Source: Acinetobacter ihumii (GTDB lineage Bacteria > Pseudomonadota > Gammaproteobacteria > Pseudomonadales > Moraxellaceae). From it: 64,000 nucleotides of DNA. Below the pieces are notes generated by a model, which was given only the letters and a program-made list of their open reading frames with translations, ran no database searches and had not been told where the DNA came from. Both the position numbers and the translations under genes were made by a program. Shown piece after piece: positions 63,312 through 64,000 of the stretch (position 1 is its first letter; the number at the start of each line of letters is the position of its first letter). Location: contig NZ_LR130760.1 of assembly GCF_900625095.1 (NCBI RefSeq), positions 2,309,106 through 2,373,105 of the forward strand. The letters run 5' to 3'.

Positions 63312-64000
63312 ATGTCAGATAGCCATATCCCACTTCCAGAACGGTTACGTCCACGTGATTTGTCCGAGATTATTGGGCAGGATCATTTACTGGGCGAACA
63401 CGCGCCATTGCGTCAGATGATTGATCAGGGACATTTACCTTCAATTATCTTCTGGGGACCGCCTGGGGTAGGCAAAACCACCATTGCACTATTACTGGCA
63501 CAGGCGATAGATCGTCCATTTGTCAGTTTGTCTGCACTGAATACCGGGGTAAAAGAGCTCCGTGAAATTATTGCGGAAAGTGGCGATTTACTGACACCTG
63601 TGGTGTTTATTGATGAAATTCACCGTTTTAATAAATCGCAGCAGGATGCTTTACTCAATGCGGTTGAAAAAGGCAAAATCACCTTAATTGGGGCAACCAC
63701 AGAAAACCCGTCTTTTGAAGTCAATAGTGCCTTATTGTCTCGCTGTCAGGTGTATACCTTAAACTCACTGGATCAGGATGCGATTCGAAGCTTACTCGAT
63801 AAAGCTATTCAAACCGATCCTTTTTTAAAACAGCGGCATATTCAGATTGAGGAATATGATGCACTGCTTCAGTTTGCGGCGGGTGATGCGCGTAAGGCAC
63901 TGAATTTAATTGACTTGATTGCCAGTACGTTCGAGGCAGATGTTGAAAATATCGTGACCAATGCGGTAACGGTCAAAGTTGCCCAGCAAAATATTGCACG
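63312..64000 (+). CDS. rarA: Replication-associated recombination protein RarA (MgsA), N-terminal part
   Basis: The gene runs off the right edge after about 229 codons. The AAA+ domain is clear: PLPERLRPRDLSEIIGQDHLLG, Walker A GPPGVGKTT, Walker B FIDEIHRFNKSQQD, and TLIGATTENPSFEVNSALLSRC. This matches RarA, a clamp-loader-like ATPase acting at stalled forks. ATG 63312 has only a weak ribosome-binding site. It is 118 bases after the sugar dehydrogenase gene. Confidence 0.93.
   Translation, partial: MSDSHIPLPERLRPRDLSEIIGQDHLLGEHAPLRQMIDQGHLPSIIFWGPPGVGKTTIALLLAQAIDRPFVSLSALNTGVKELREIIAESGDLLTPVVFIDEIHRFNKSQQDALLNAVEKGKITLIGATTENPSFEVNSALLSRCQVYTLNSLDQDAIRSLLDKAIQTDPFLKQRHIQIEEYDALLQFAAGDARKALNLIDLIASTFEADVENIVTNAVTVKVAQQNIA

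Overview
The window looks like chromosomal DNA of an Acinetobacter species (Moraxellaceae, Gammaproteobacteria). Base composition is AT-rich. The housekeeping proteins (PurE/PurK, Mpl, DnaK/GrpE/DnaJ, Ppc, IlvD, DapB, MutY, RarA) read as full-length gammaproteobacterial versions, and gene combinations such as a matrixin-like protease beside dnaK are of the Acinetobacter type. Species assignment is not possible from what I can see. I found no prophage, transposase, CRISPR array or tRNA.

Layout. 1-2.3 kb: start of guanine deaminase (runs off the edge), a nucleotidyltransferase-fold protein, and a TerC/Alx membrane protein behind a yybP-ykoY (Mn2+) riboswitch. 2.3-5.5 kb: an AT-rich promoter region and a three-gene CsgG/HfaB-type surface-protein cassette whose order resembles Caulobacter hfaA-hfaB-hfaD. 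5.5-10.2 kb: mpl, two small envelope genes and purE-purK. 10.2-10.85 kb: a non-coding stretch carrying eleven copies of a 12-bp palindromic AT-rich element plus DnaA-box-like sites. 10.85-16.5 kb: an MltB-type lytic transglycosylase, an acidic orphan, a matrixin, dnaK and grpE, the last two with sigma-32-like promoters. 16.5-24.9 kb: a LysR/MBL pair, small lipoproteins, an esterase, a cyclophilin, an orphan 5S rRNA gene behind an rRNA-type promoter, and envelope or stress proteins. 25-31.8 kb: aldehyde dehydrogenase, an NSS transporter with its tiny MetS subunit, ZupT and fmt-rsmB. 32-43.2 kb: ilvD, a DsbA-like double-domain protein, type II NADH dehydrogenase, a TauE permease, a LysR, an NCS2 permease and ppc. 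43.3-48.4 kb: TetR plus a divergent RND efflux operon with a clear operator. 48.5-64 kb: dnaJ, dapB, a START protein, MFS/LysR, ADH, tag, VOC, M23 peptidase, mutY, HIT, a dienelactone hydrolase, a DUF1328 peptide, YcgN, a MerR/CDF metal-efflux pair, a PQQ sugar dehydrogenase and the start of rarA.

Cross-cutting observations. Four copies of the ParB-binding palindrome GTTYCACGTGGAAC (near 20.9, 26.5, 57.1 and 57.5 kb) suggest that the window lies in the origin-proximal, ParABS-marked part of the chromosome. The repeat/DnaA-box region near 10.5 kb and the orphan 5S gene are the other main non-coding oddities. The hfa/csg-like cassette and the 12-mer array are the best candidates for something under-described.
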